A DNA stretch of 64,000 nucleotides, taken from NCBI RefSeq assembly GCF_012027615.1, contig NZ_SNUT01000007.1, positions 1 through 64,000 on the forward strand. Reading direction: 5' to 3'. Position 1 is the stretch's first letter. Each line of letters starts with the position of its first letter. The notes beneath the pieces were generated by a model, which was not told the DNA's origin, did no database searches, and was given only the letters and a program-made list of their open reading frames with translations. This DNA comes from Thermococcus sp. 21S7 (lineage in GTDB: Archaea; Methanobacteriota_B; Thermococci; Thermococcales; Thermococcaceae). Made by a program: the position numbers and the translations under genes. This document shows, one piece after another, positions 15,972 to 24,436 of this stretch.

Positions 15972-16027
15972 TGAGACGGCTATCGAAACGTTGGTATAAA
16001 AAGTTTATTGTGGATAAAAGAACCATC

Positions 16028-16441
16028 TCAGGGAAGAACGTGAACGTCGAGATTCAGGAAATGTCTATCAAATGTGTAGATTTCGTTGATGCCCAGTTCC
16101 TTCATCTTCAAATAAGCCAGGGCGTCGTTTACGCTGATTCTCCTCTTGGATGCCACGAGGGTGGCTTTTAAGTAGTCCTCCGGAGTGACTGAAAGAATAT
16201 GAACGTTGTCCGCCGTGAGCAACTCTTCAATGAAAGCCAGTGCTGTGGATAGGTTTACTTTGGCTTCTATTATGTTGGCAACCTCACTTAGATGCACAAC
16301 AGTGGTAGCTACCTCCTCCCCGTCTTCAATTCTCCTCAGGATCCTCATTGCCCGCGTTTTTCTTTCAAGAACCTCTTCTGGAAGGTTCGGCCTTGACCTC
16401 AACAGGGCGTACAGGAAGACGTTGGCGTCTATGAACCTCAT
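16028..16441 (-). CDS. VapC-type PIN toxin
   Basis: 137 residues. MRFIDANVFLYALL holds the first catalytic aspartate; later acidic positions lie near LSEVANII and in ISVNDALAYLKMKELG, with YTFDRHFLNL at the end. This full PIN set implies an Mg2+-dependent RNase. It starts 9 nt after the stop of an AbrB-type antitoxin gene, forming a classical VapBC operon in antitoxin-toxin order. It is unrelated in sequence to the PIN protein in the tRNA-Leu element. Confidence 0.88.
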   Translation of the reverse strand: MRFIDANVFLYALLRSRPNLPEEVLERKTRAMRILRRIEDGEEVATTVVHLSEVANIIEAKVNLSTALAFIEELLTADNVHILSVTPEDYLKATLVASKRRISVNDALAYLKMKELGINEIYTFDRHFLNLDVHVLP

Positions 16442-16450
16442 CCTGACACC

Positions 16451-16672
16451 TCAGTAGAGGCTTTCCAGGAGCTCTTTTTCAACGTCGGTTCCTTTAATCT
16501 CGGCATCAATTATGTTAAAAAACTTGGAGAGCCTTGGTTTCTTCCGGGGGATTATCTCGATCCTGTCATCAAGCTCAATTAGAATGACCTCATTTCCCCA
16601 CCTCTCACGCCAGCTCTTTGGCAGGACAAGTCTTCCCTGGGGATCAATTTTTTTGACTTCCACAGTGGTCAT
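16451..16672 (-). CDS. VapB antitoxin, AbrB/SpoVT type
   Basis: 73 residues. The N-terminal VKKIDPQGRLVLPKSWRERW is the swapped-hairpin AbrB DNA-binding motif; the C-terminal tail (IKGTDVEKELLESLY) should bind the toxin. It starts with ATG after GGTGATT and has a TATA-like TTGTATAAGC about 20 nt upstream. Antitoxins of this type usually repress their own operon. Confidence 0.88.
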   Translation of the reverse strand: MTTVEVKKIDPQGRLVLPKSWRERWGNEVILIELDDRIEIIPRKKPRLSKFFNIIDAEIKGTDVEKELLESLY

Positions 16673-16773
16673 GTAATCACCATTAGCTTATACAAACTGG
16701 GACAAAATAAGGCTTTTGGTATGGAGGAAAACTTCAACCTCAAAAACGAATGAAGAGAAAAGGGAAGAAGGCT

Positions 16774-19125
16774 TCACTCGAAGAGGGCCTTCCTGGCGGC
16801 CTCAAGCCTGAGCCTGGCCTCTTCCCTGGCAACGGTCTTCCTGACAAGCTCGACGGCGTCCGGGTTGGCGCTGACGCTGTCGATGCCGAGCCTGACGAGG
16901 AGCTTGACCATCCTCGGGTCGCTGCCGGCCTGGCCGCAGATGCTGGTCTCGACGCCGTACTTCTTGCAGGTCTTGATGACGTTCTCGATGAGCTTGAGCA
17001 CTGCCGGGTGCTTCTCGTCGTAGAGCTTAAACACTCTCTCGTTGTCCCTGTCGATGGCGAGGGTGTACTGGGTGAGGTCGTTGGTACCGAAGCTGATGAA
17101 GTCGATGCCCTCCTTGATGAGGTCCTCGATGATGAGGGCGCTGGCCGGGGTCTCGATCATGACGCCCCACTCGACGTCCTTGTGCGGAACGAGGCCGACC
17201 TCAAGGGCGATCTCCTTGGCCTTCCTAATCTGCTCCGGGTGGCTGACGAGCGGGAGCATGACGCCGATGTTGTCGTAGCCCTCGTCGACGAGCCTCTTGA
17301 TGGCCTTGAACTCGGCCCTGAGGAGCTCCGGCTGGTCGAGACCGCGCCTGATGCCTCTCCAGCCGAGCATCGGGTTCCTCTCGTCCGGCTCCTCCTCTCC
17401 GCCCGGAAGCTCGCGGAACTCGTTGGTTGGGGCGTCGAGGGTCCTGTACCAGACGCGCCTCGGGTAGAAGGCCTCGACGACGGTCCTGATGCCCTCGACG
17501 AGCTTCTCGACGAGCTCCTCCTCCTTGCCCTCCCTGATGAACTTGATCGGGTGGGCACCGATGCCGAGGATCATGTGCTCGGCCCTGAGGAGACCGACAC
17601 CGTCGGCGCCGGTGGCTGCAGCGCGCTCAGCGACCTCCGGCATGGAGACGTTGACCTTGACCTCGGTGGCGGTGACGAGCGGGGCACCGGCAACGACGAC
17701 CTGGCCTCCGGCCTTCTCTTCCTCCTCCTTCTTGACGAGGCTCTTGACTATGCCCTCGTAGACGACACCCCTGGTACCGTCGACGGTGACGAGCATGCCG
17801 TCCTTGAGGAGCTTGGTGGCCTCCTTGGTACCGACGACGGCCGGGATGCCGAGCTCCCTACTAACGATGGCGGCGTGGCAGGTCCTTCCGCCCTCGTCGG
17901 TGACGATTGCGCTGGCCCTCTTCATGGCCGGAACCATGTCCGGGTTGGTCATGGTGGTGACGAGAACGTCGCCCTCCTTGACCTTGTCGATCTCGCTTGC
18001 CTCGAATATGACGACAACCTTACCGGCACCAACGCCGGGTGAAGCTCCAAGACCCTTGAGAAGGACGTTCATCTCCTCGGTCATCTCAGCCTCCTCCGTC
18101 TTGACCTCCTCCTTAAGGGTGGTGATCGGCCTGCTCTGAACGATGTAGAGCTTGCCGTCGTCCTTGTCGTAGGCCCACTCGATGTCCTGCGGCCAGCCGT
18201 AGTGCTCCTCGATCTTGGCACCGATCTTGGCAACCTCGATGATCTGCTCCTCGGTGAGAACCTGCTTCTCAACCCACTCCGGGCCGAGGAAGTCGGCGAC
18301 CTTGACGTAGATGGTGCCCTTGCCGGTCTCCGGGTTGCGGACGACCATGACCTCCTTCTTGGCGATGTACTTCTCCTTTATCTTCCAGGTGCCCTTCTCG
18401 ACGATGTACTCGTCCGGGGAAACGCTGCCGCTGACGACGGCCTCACCGAGGCCCCAAGCGGCGTTGATCATTATCTCGCTCCTGTCGTTGGTGACCGGGT
18501 TGGCGGTGAACATGACACCGCTGGTCTCACTGTTGACCATCTTCTGGACGACGGCGCTGAGGTAGACCTTGCTGTGGTCGAAGCCCTGCTTGGCCCTGTA
18601 GAAGGTGGCTCTAGCCGTCCAGAGGCTGGCCCAGCACTTCTTGACCTTGTCTATAACGTCGTCAACACCGTAGACGTCGAGGTAGGTCTCCTGCTGGCCG
18701 GCGAAGCTGGCCTCGGGGAGGTCCTCAGCGGTGGCAGAAGAGCGAACGGCAACGTAAACGGCATCCTTGCTGAACCTCTGGGAAAGCTCCTTGTAAGCCT
18801 TCTCAATCTCTTCGGCGATCTCCGGGAGCATCGGAAGCTCGATTATCTTCTGTCTGATCTTAGCGGTGTTCTCCTGGAGCTGTTTGGAGTCATCAACGTT
18901 GGTCTCGGCGATGACGCCCATAATCCACTCCTGGAGGGTCTTACCATCCTCAAGCTTGACGTTCTCAACGAAGTACTTGTATGCCTCGGCGGTAACACAG
19001 AAGCCGGGCGGAACCGGAATACCGGCGTTGGTCATTTCCCCAAGGTTGGCACCCTTTCCGCCAACAAGAGCGACGTCGCCCTTTCCGAGTTCCTCAAACC
19101 ATCTTATAAATTTGTATTCGCTCAT
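16774..19125 (-). CDS. ppsA: Phosphoenolpyruvate synthase
   Basis: 783 residues. It forms phosphoenolpyruvate from pyruvate and ATP, the first committed step of gluconeogenesis; in Thermococcales it may also run toward pyruvate. Order: ATP-binding domain (about 15-335; GGKGANLGEM at the start), swivelling domain with catalytic His417 (GGRTCHAAIVSRELG), and a C-terminal TIM barrel with ICGQAGSDP (Cys730). Start ATG after GGAGGGAT. Codon bias is strong and its antisense frames are long, indicating high expression. The promoter is described separately. Confidence 0.97.
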   Translation of the reverse strand: MSEYKFIRWFEELGKGDVALVGGKGANLGEMTNAGIPVPPGFCVTAEAYKYFVENVKLEDGKTLQEWIMGVIAETNVDDSKQLQENTAKIRQKIIELPMLPEIAEEIEKAYKELSQRFSKDAVYVAVRSSATAEDLPEASFAGQQETYLDVYGVDDVIDKVKKCWASLWTARATFYRAKQGFDHSKVYLSAVVQKMVNSETSGVMFTANPVTNDRSEIMINAAWGLGEAVVSGSVSPDEYIVEKGTWKIKEKYIAKKEVMVVRNPETGKGTIYVKVADFLGPEWVEKQVLTEEQIIEVAKIGAKIEEHYGWPQDIEWAYDKDDGKLYIVQSRPITTLKEEVKTEEAEMTEEMNVLLKGLGASPGVGAGKVVVIFEASEIDKVKEGDVLVTTMTNPDMVPAMKRASAIVTDEGGRTCHAAIVSRELGIPAVVGTKEATKLLKDGMLVTVDGTRGVVYEGIVKSLVKKEEEEKAGGQVVVAGAPLVTATEVKVNVSMPEVAERAAATGADGVGLLRAEHMILGIGAHPIKFIREGKEEELVEKLVEGIRTVVEAFYPRRVWYRTLDAPTNEFRELPGGEEEPDERNPMLGWRGIRRGLDQPELLRAEFKAIKRLVDEGYDNIGVMLPLVSHPEQIRKAKEIALEVGLVPHKDVEWGVMIETPASALIIEDLIKEGIDFISFGTNDLTQYTLAIDRDNERVFKLYDEKHPAVLKLIENVIKTCKKYGVETSICGQAGSDPRMVKLLVRLGIDSVSANPDAVELVRKTVAREEARLRLEAARKALFE

Positions 19126-19143
19126 GCGAATCCCTCCACAATC

Positions 19144-19182
19144 TTTTACTGCGGGTGATATATCGAGGGTTCATATTTAAAA
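19144..19182 (-). promoter_or_regulatory. ppsA promoter with TGR-like motif
   Basis: On the minus strand TTTTAAATATG (19172-19182) is the likely TATA box. Directly downstream, TATCAC-n5-GTAAAA (19144-19160) matches the Thermococcales glycolytic regulator motif TATCACn5GTGATA at 10 of 12 positions. In known cases a site below TATA represses and a site above activates gluconeogenic genes, so this position is unexpected for ppsA. Confidence 0.4.
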
Positions 19183-19260
19183 TTAACTATCCAAGGCTGT
19201 TCTCTGGCGTACATGAATGAAAAAGAAGGCAAATGTGTCCATTAGTAGAATAAGGTTACC

Positions 19261-20655
19261 CTAAAACTTTCTGACATAAACAATAAAGTTCCCGTTTTGG
19301 AATTCCTTTGCAATCCGATAGTTGCCGCTGCTCTCTATGTTGAGTTCTGGATCAGATTTCACGCGGACTATGACATCATAGCGGCCCTCTGAGATGCGCT
19401 CCCGCACCTGCGGGACGTCCATTATCACCTGAATGGTGGCGTCCGGATAGTAGAGGCCTGCCATTGTGTACATCTTCTGCGAGACGAGCAGCCAGTCCGC
19501 GGGATAGTTCTTGGAGGCGTACTCAAAAACCTCCACGTAGATTGCTCCCTGCTTGTCCCAATCGTCCTTGAGGGCCGAGGCGTCCCCCCAGATGGGCACT
19601 AGGAAGAGCACTAGGAGCAGGACGGCAACGTGCTTTTTGTATTCCCCTGCTCTGGTGGCTTCTGAGAGGACATTTGAGATTCCCCACAGCCCATGGGCAG
19701 CCAGGAGCGCCAGCGCAGGCGAGAGGAATGTTATGAACCTCTCCTCCTTGTGGGTCACAGTCATTATGCCGAGCAGGCCCACGAAGAGCCAGCTAATCAG
19801 GAGCCAGCCCTCTTCGTCTTTCTTGAGCAGGACGAAGCCTATGGCCGCAAGGAGGGCGATTACTCCTATGGTGTTGATGAGCATCCCGATATAGTCAAAG
19901 GCCGATACGGGGGGTGCGTTGGTCACGTACTGGGTTGCAACGCTGAAGGGTTTGAAGGCTCCGCCGTAGTGGATGTGTCCCATGTACAGCCAGGGAAGGA
20001 GCGTTATCGCCAGCAGGGCGAAGCCGATGGGGTACTCCCTCTTCTTTACCCATTCCCAGTGCTCGGTCAGGTACAGGTACGCCACCGTAACCCCGATTAT
20101 TGACAGACCGGTGTACCTGGTGAGTATCGCTATTCCCGCCACGATGAAGGAGAGGTATAACCTCCAGGTGGAACCGTTTTTCCTGCCGGTGTACAGGAGG
20201 TAGATGGACAGGGTGTAGAAGAAGGTGAACTCGCTGTGGACGAGTTCCCTGGTTCCCATAGCGAACGCCAGGGGGTTGAAGATGTAGAGTGCAGCCGCCA
20301 GAATGGCCTTCACTTCATCGTTCCACATCCTGAGGGCGAAGAGGTAGGTGAGGCCGGCCGTAAGCGAGTAGAAAACTGCCGACACCAGCCGGGCGAGGGT
20401 CACGTGATGTTCCGGCGAGAAAAACCTGAAGAGTACGGTGAGGGTGTAGACGTAAACGGGCGGGCGGTACATCATGTAAACGCCCTGGTACGTGTAGTTT
20501 GTTATTCCGTGGAGGAGGTTTCTGGCAATGTCGATGTAGAGTGCTCCGTCGTAGGTTATGGTCTTTGAGGGGAGCGCTATAACTGCCAGAATTAGGGTGA
20601 AGAGTGATATCCCTGCGCTTACTAAAAACTCTCGGTTTCCCGAAATTCTCCTCAT
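19261..20655 (-). CDS. GT-C (PMT/ArnT-like) membrane glycosyltransferase
   Basis: 464 residues with about ten transmembrane segments. After the first helix an external loop has TYDGALYIDIARN, the acidic motif used by dolichyl-phosphate-sugar-dependent GT39/ArnT-like enzymes; RPPVYVY and RLVSAVFYSL further fit that fold. A C-terminal soluble portion (about 370-464) faces outside. Likely role: transfer of a sugar from a polyprenyl-phosphate donor to a lipid or protein on the outer face of the membrane. A TATA element TGTTTAAATAGC precedes it. It lies beside a second GT-C protein and a polymerase-like protein, suggesting a surface-glycan locus. Confidence 0.8.
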   Translation of the reverse strand: MRRISGNREFLVSAGISLFTLILAVIALPSKTITYDGALYIDIARNLLHGITNYTYQGVYMMYRPPVYVYTLTVLFRFFSPEHHVTLARLVSAVFYSLTAGLTYLFALRMWNDEVKAILAAALYIFNPLAFAMGTRELVHSEFTFFYTLSIYLLYTGRKNGSTWRLYLSFIVAGIAILTRYTGLSIIGVTVAYLYLTEHWEWVKKREYPIGFALLAITLLPWLYMGHIHYGGAFKPFSVATQYVTNAPPVSAFDYIGMLINTIGVIALLAAIGFVLLKKDEEGWLLISWLFVGLLGIMTVTHKEERFITFLSPALALLAAHGLWGISNVLSEATRAGEYKKHVAVLLLVLFLVPIWGDASALKDDWDKQGAIYVEVFEYASKNYPADWLLVSQKMYTMAGLYYPDATIQVIMDVPQVRERISEGRYDVIVRVKSDPELNIESSGNYRIAKEFQNGNFIVYVRKF

Positions 20656-20721
20656 GTCAACCCCTGTTACTCATACGGGTGTTGCTATTTAAACATTTCG
20701 AAATTTAAAAAGTTAAAAGGA

Positions 20722-23181
20722 TCAGTTAAACCTCGGCATGGGGTGGGCACTGAGGAGTTCGTTCAGCATGTCTATAGCGTCCTCCTTCCCGTAGGCGTAG
20801 CCGAAGTAGCGGTACATTGTGAGCACCGCGTCAAGGGGATGAACCTCCCTGTTGGGGTCGAACGTATCCTCAATGAACCTGAGCGTCTTCTCTTCGGCTT
20901 CCGTGAGTCCGGCCACGTGGTAGATGTAAACCATCTGAGCGTAGGTCGCCCTGGAATACGCGTATTCGTATTTCTCTGCCTTGAGCTTTCCGTTCTCCTC
21001 CTGCTCTCCAGTCATCCACTGGGCTGCCTTTTTAACGGAGTCCAGAACGCTTTCGTTGCCCGTCAGCTGATAGTACCTCGCCAGGCTGGAGGCGACCGCT
21101 ATGGTTGTGCCGAGGTTGTCGTTCCAGCTCCCGTCCCCCCTCTGCTCCTTCAGCAGCTGGTTGACGATGTTCTTCTCCGTCGTGGCGTTCAATATGCCGA
21201 GATCCTTGTAAACTGGAAGCATGAGGGCGTTCGTTACCATTCCCCCGTGCTGGTCCTTGGGGGTCGTCATAAAGAAGTCTCCGCGTTCCCTGTCCTTCAG
21301 CAGCTTGAGCGACCTCTCCTTTCCGTCGAAGTTAACGTCCTTCAGGGGTTCGAGGGTGTACGAGGTGTACAGCGTGAAGTCGTTGGGTGGAACCCCCCAG
21401 GGGAACGCTCCGTTCTCCATCTCCTTGTACGAAAGCCAGCGAAGGAGCCAGTCCCTTCTTGCCTTGAAGCTCTCATCGCCGGTCTTCTTGTAAAGGCGCG
21501 AGTACAGGTCAACCATCCACGCGTTGAGGTTGAAGTACGCCTTGTATCTGCTGTCGAAGTCCGCGTAGTTGTAACCGGTCCAGAACTTCTCCAAGAAGTT
21601 CACCAGCGGGGAGTATTCGCCTGTGTAGTTAACTGGAAGCGGCTGCTCGATCCGTAGATCCGGCTCCGGGATGAAGCGGTATATAACGGAATTTCCGTTG
21701 CAGAACTCCAGCTTGAAGTGGGTGTCGTAGGGGGCGTACTCCATGAGGCCGTAGCGGATGAGGCCGTATGAATAGCGCCTCCTATCAACGAAGATGTAGC
21801 TCACGTTGTATTTTTTCATGAGGTAGTACGCCCATTCCCTCTGGTTTGAGCTGAACATCACGACGTGGTCAAAGTACGCCTGTGTGGCCTCCCGCACCGT
21901 CGGAGCCTCGCCGAAGAAGCCCTGGTAGACCTTCTTCCAGATAACGACGTCCTTCCTCTTTGTGTTGCCTATAAGCAGATACCCCATGTCCCACCAGACC
22001 AGTATCGTGGCGTTTTCCGGCGTGTTCTGGGTTATCCACTCGTAGGCCTCTTTATCGCTCACCGTGGGTGCTTCAACGTATTTATAGGCTCCGTAAACGC
22101 CCTGGGCGAGGGGGGAGACCAGAATTAGCAGAATTATGAACGAGGTGAGCCACCTCTTCTTTGACACATCCCGTATCCACTCCGCACCGAAGCCCCTGAC
22201 GCCCTCGAAGGCTTTTCTGAGCGTTGGACCTATGGCAGGGAATATGACATCGATGAGGTACTCGGCGGCCATTGCGGAGAGGGGTATGGCCGCGTAGGGG
22301 TCACGGAAGCGGAAGGAGATTCCGCCGGCGAATATGAACCCCCACGCCCACAGAACAAAGCCACGTCTTATGCCCCCTCGCCTGAAGTAGTACGGACTCG
22401 CTATTGCCCCGAAAACGAGCTGAACAACTCCTATCCATTTGAAGTATCCGAGGAAGCTGACCTCGCTCCTCTGGAGCCTCAGAGCGAGCTCTCCCAGCGT
22501 GGAGTGTATGAAAGAGACCTGTGTGTACGCCAGGACCGCAACCACCGCGAGGGCCACGAAGTAGTGGAGATGCCTCTTTATGAAATCCCACCAGTACGAG
22601 ACGAGCACGAGGAGCGCGGCTAGAACGAAGAATATCCATCCCCTGTGGGTTATCATGTACAAGGCAAAGACCAGGGCCAGCGGGATTAGGTCCCGGATTT
22701 TCTTCGATTTAAGGAGCCTTATCCCAAAGAGCATGCTGAGGGAGAACAGGAACAGTCCCAGGTTCTCGGGTATGTACAGGCTCGTTCTGTAGATGAAGTT
22801 CGGAGCGAACGCCAGAAGGGTCACGGCGAGGAGTGCACGCTTTTTGTCCTCCATGAGCTCCTTGAAGGCGAGATAGAAGCCCAGAACGGCCAGGGTGCCG
22901 TAGACCGCTGGGAGAACGAAGAACAGGTAGTCCGAGGGGAAAATCTTGTAGAACGCGGCCCCGATTATGTGGAACATGGGGGGGTAGCTGTATGCCCGGA
23001 GGCCGAGCAGGGATGGGATATCCTTGGATATTGAGCCCAGGCCGTAGTGGACGATTCTCAGGGTTATATCCTTGTGGAGGTATTCATCGTAAGTGGCAAG
23101 CAGGAGCGTCCTGTGAGGTATCATCCTGATGATGAAGGACGCGATAAGAAGCAGCGGGAGGTAGAGGCTCTCCTTTTTCAT
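20722..23181 (-). CDS. GT-C/STT3-like membrane protein with alpha-toroid C-terminal domain
   Basis: 819 residues. The N-terminal half (about 1-365) has 10-12 transmembrane helices; the first outer loop carries TYDEYLHKD, an acidic catalytic motif. Next (about 390-400) ILVWWDMGYLLIG resembles the WWDYG region of STT3/AglB oligosaccharyltransferases, with Met for Tyr. The remaining 300 residues are soluble with repeated helical motifs (EQRGDGSWNDNLGT, then a further repeat at RATYAQMVYIYHV), like alpha/alpha barrels of cyclase or glycosidase folds. It is probably a glycan-transfer enzyme with an added sugar- or lipid-binding domain. ATG after GAGGGGTG. Confidence 0.75.
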   Translation of the reverse strand: MKKESLYLPLLLIASFIIRMIPHRTLLLATYDEYLHKDITLRIVHYGLGSISKDIPSLLGLRAYSYPPMFHIIGAAFYKIFPSDYLFFVLPAVYGTLAVLGFYLAFKELMEDKKRALLAVTLLAFAPNFIYRTSLYIPENLGLFLFSLSMLFGIRLLKSKKIRDLIPLALVFALYMITHRGWIFFVLAALLVLVSYWWDFIKRHLHYFVALAVVAVLAYTQVSFIHSTLGELALRLQRSEVSFLGYFKWIGVVQLVFGAIASPYYFRRGGIRRGFVLWAWGFIFAGGISFRFRDPYAAIPLSAMAAEYLIDVIFPAIGPTLRKAFEGVRGFGAEWIRDVSKKRWLTSFIILLILVSPLAQGVYGAYKYVEAPTVSDKEAYEWITQNTPENATILVWWDMGYLLIGNTKRKDVVIWKKVYQGFFGEAPTVREATQAYFDHVVMFSSNQREWAYYLMKKYNVSYIFVDRRRYSYGLIRYGLMEYAPYDTHFKLEFCNGNSVIYRFIPEPDLRIEQPLPVNYTGEYSPLVNFLEKFWTGYNYADFDSRYKAYFNLNAWMVDLYSRLYKKTGDESFKARRDWLLRWLSYKEMENGAFPWGVPPNDFTLYTSYTLEPLKDVNFDGKERSLKLLKDRERGDFFMTTPKDQHGGMVTNALMLPVYKDLGILNATTEKNIVNQLLKEQRGDGSWNDNLGTTIAVASSLARYYQLTGNESVLDSVKKAAQWMTGEQEENGKLKAEKYEYAYSRATYAQMVYIYHVAGLTEAEEKTLRFIEDTFDPNREVHPLDAVLTMYRYFGYAYGKEDAIDMLNELLSAHPMPRFN

Positions 23182-23236
23182 TCCACGACACCCCTCAAGT
23201 TTTTAAGTCCTTCTCTTAACATTAATTGGTGGTAAA

Positions 23237-24298
23237 GTGAGGGGGTTAAAAATCTTTAGCCTTGCCTTCTTTTCGTACCTCGCCATTTCACTGTACGCCA
23301 ACTATTTCGACGGGGAGCTTGCAAGGGTCATATACTCTCGCGGTTTGGAGCCTTCAATGCTCCTTCTGGGGGCGGTTTACGCCGTTGCGTTCTTCTCGGT
23401 ATTTGCTCTGGGATACGTTTCCCAGATAAAGCTCAGCCCGGCTTTTTTAGCGGTACTCTTCCTGGTGCTTTCCTTCCATGACTTTCCCGTGATTCCAGCC
23501 CTGGCGGCCCTGATTTTGACTGCCTACCGGTTGGGGATAAGCCCCTTTCGGGTGTTTCCTCACATATCCCTCCTCGTTGCCCTGCTGATTCCCATCAGCC
23601 TCTATGCTGTAATCGGCGTTCCGTTCTTCGAGCGTGCCCTCAGGTACGAGCTCGTCGGCCCCCTGGTGCTGGCCGCCATTCTGGCCGTCATAGGGATGGC
23701 GTACTCCAGGGTTTCCCTTCGATGGAAGACCATCCTGATGGTAGTTTATTCTACCCTGTTCTTTCTGGGCACGTTCCGTTCCCTCGTCCTCCTGGTGTAC
23801 ATCTCATACTTTCTGGTGGTCTACCTGGACTATCCAGAGCTCAGGAGATGGCTGGCTGCCCTCAGCGCGGTCCCCGTTCTCTTGATACTCTGCATGAGTG
23901 GGGGTTTGGGGGGGATGTTAATACGCATTGGTTTTACCTTCATGACTTTTCACAACCTCGTTCGCCTTTCGCTTCCCTGGGGCTTCTTCCATGGCTCGCT
24001 GCTCTTCAGCGATAACCCCCGCCATCTGGTGGCTTCCCTGTTCGGCGCTTCCACCAATTATACGTACTTCTTTTTTGGCCAGCCTATAGCGGATTTTGGC
24101 ATACTGGGGATTTTGGAGGCGTTTCTGCTCGGAACCCTTCTCTACAACAGTGAACGGAGCAAAGAAAGCTTCGTGGTGGTGTTATCTCTGATGCTGTACT
24201 CCCTGGATCCCGGGGTGGACGCGTTTGTGTTACTGTTTGTAGTGGGTATCCTTTTGTTTTCGGAACTTGATAAGCGGTTAAAAGTTAATGTCGAGTAA
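23237..24298 (+). CDS. Polytopic membrane protein, O-antigen-polymerase-like
   Basis: 353 residues, almost entirely hydrophobic, with about ten to twelve helices and one larger outer loop near residues 245-290 (SDNPRHLVASLFGASTNYTYFF). That layout resembles Wzy-type polymerases or EpsG-like proteins, but no diagnostic motif is seen. GTG start with GGTGGT 3 nt upstream; TATA GTTTTTAAGT at about 23199-23208. It is divergent from the GT-C/STT3-like gene with only 55 bp between them, supporting a shared role in surface polysaccharide. Confidence 0.55.
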   Translation: MRGLKIFSLAFFSYLAISLYANYFDGELARVIYSRGLEPSMLLLGAVYAVAFFSVFALGYVSQIKLSPAFLAVLFLVLSFHDFPVIPALAALILTAYRLGISPFRVFPHISLLVALLIPISLYAVIGVPFFERALRYELVGPLVLAAILAVIGMAYSRVSLRWKTILMVVYSTLFFLGTFRSLVLLVYISYFLVVYLDYPELRRWLAALSAVPVLLILCMSGGLGGMLIRIGFTFMTFHNLVRLSLPWGFFHGSLLFSDNPRHLVASLFGASTNYTYFFFGQPIADFGILGILEAFLLGTLLYNSERSKESFVVVLSLMLYSLDPGVDAFVLLFVVGILLFSELDKRLKVNVE

Positions 24299-24372
24299 CG
24301 TCGCCTGGCGTCCTAAAACATTCTCCCTAGGTAGCCCATGTAGTGTATGGGTTGCTGCATAACTCCGCGGTG

Positions 24373-24387
24373 CGAAACATTTATATC
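24373..24387 (+). promoter_or_regulatory. Promoter of secreted protease
   Basis: GCGAAACATTTATATC is a strong BRE/TATA pair about 50 nt before the start codon. The transcript would have a leader of about 25 nt carrying GGAGGTGG. Confidence 0.7.
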
Positions 24388-24436
24388 GATGCCCCCGGTA
24401 GAATAAGGATGAACATTACGACCCGGAGGTGGCAGG

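Noticed and set aside
16750-19158. Two long plus-strand frames (430 and 318 codons) across ppsA
   Set aside because: Antisense shadows of a strongly biased gene, low-complexity Leu/Asp/Val sequences, no regulatory signals.
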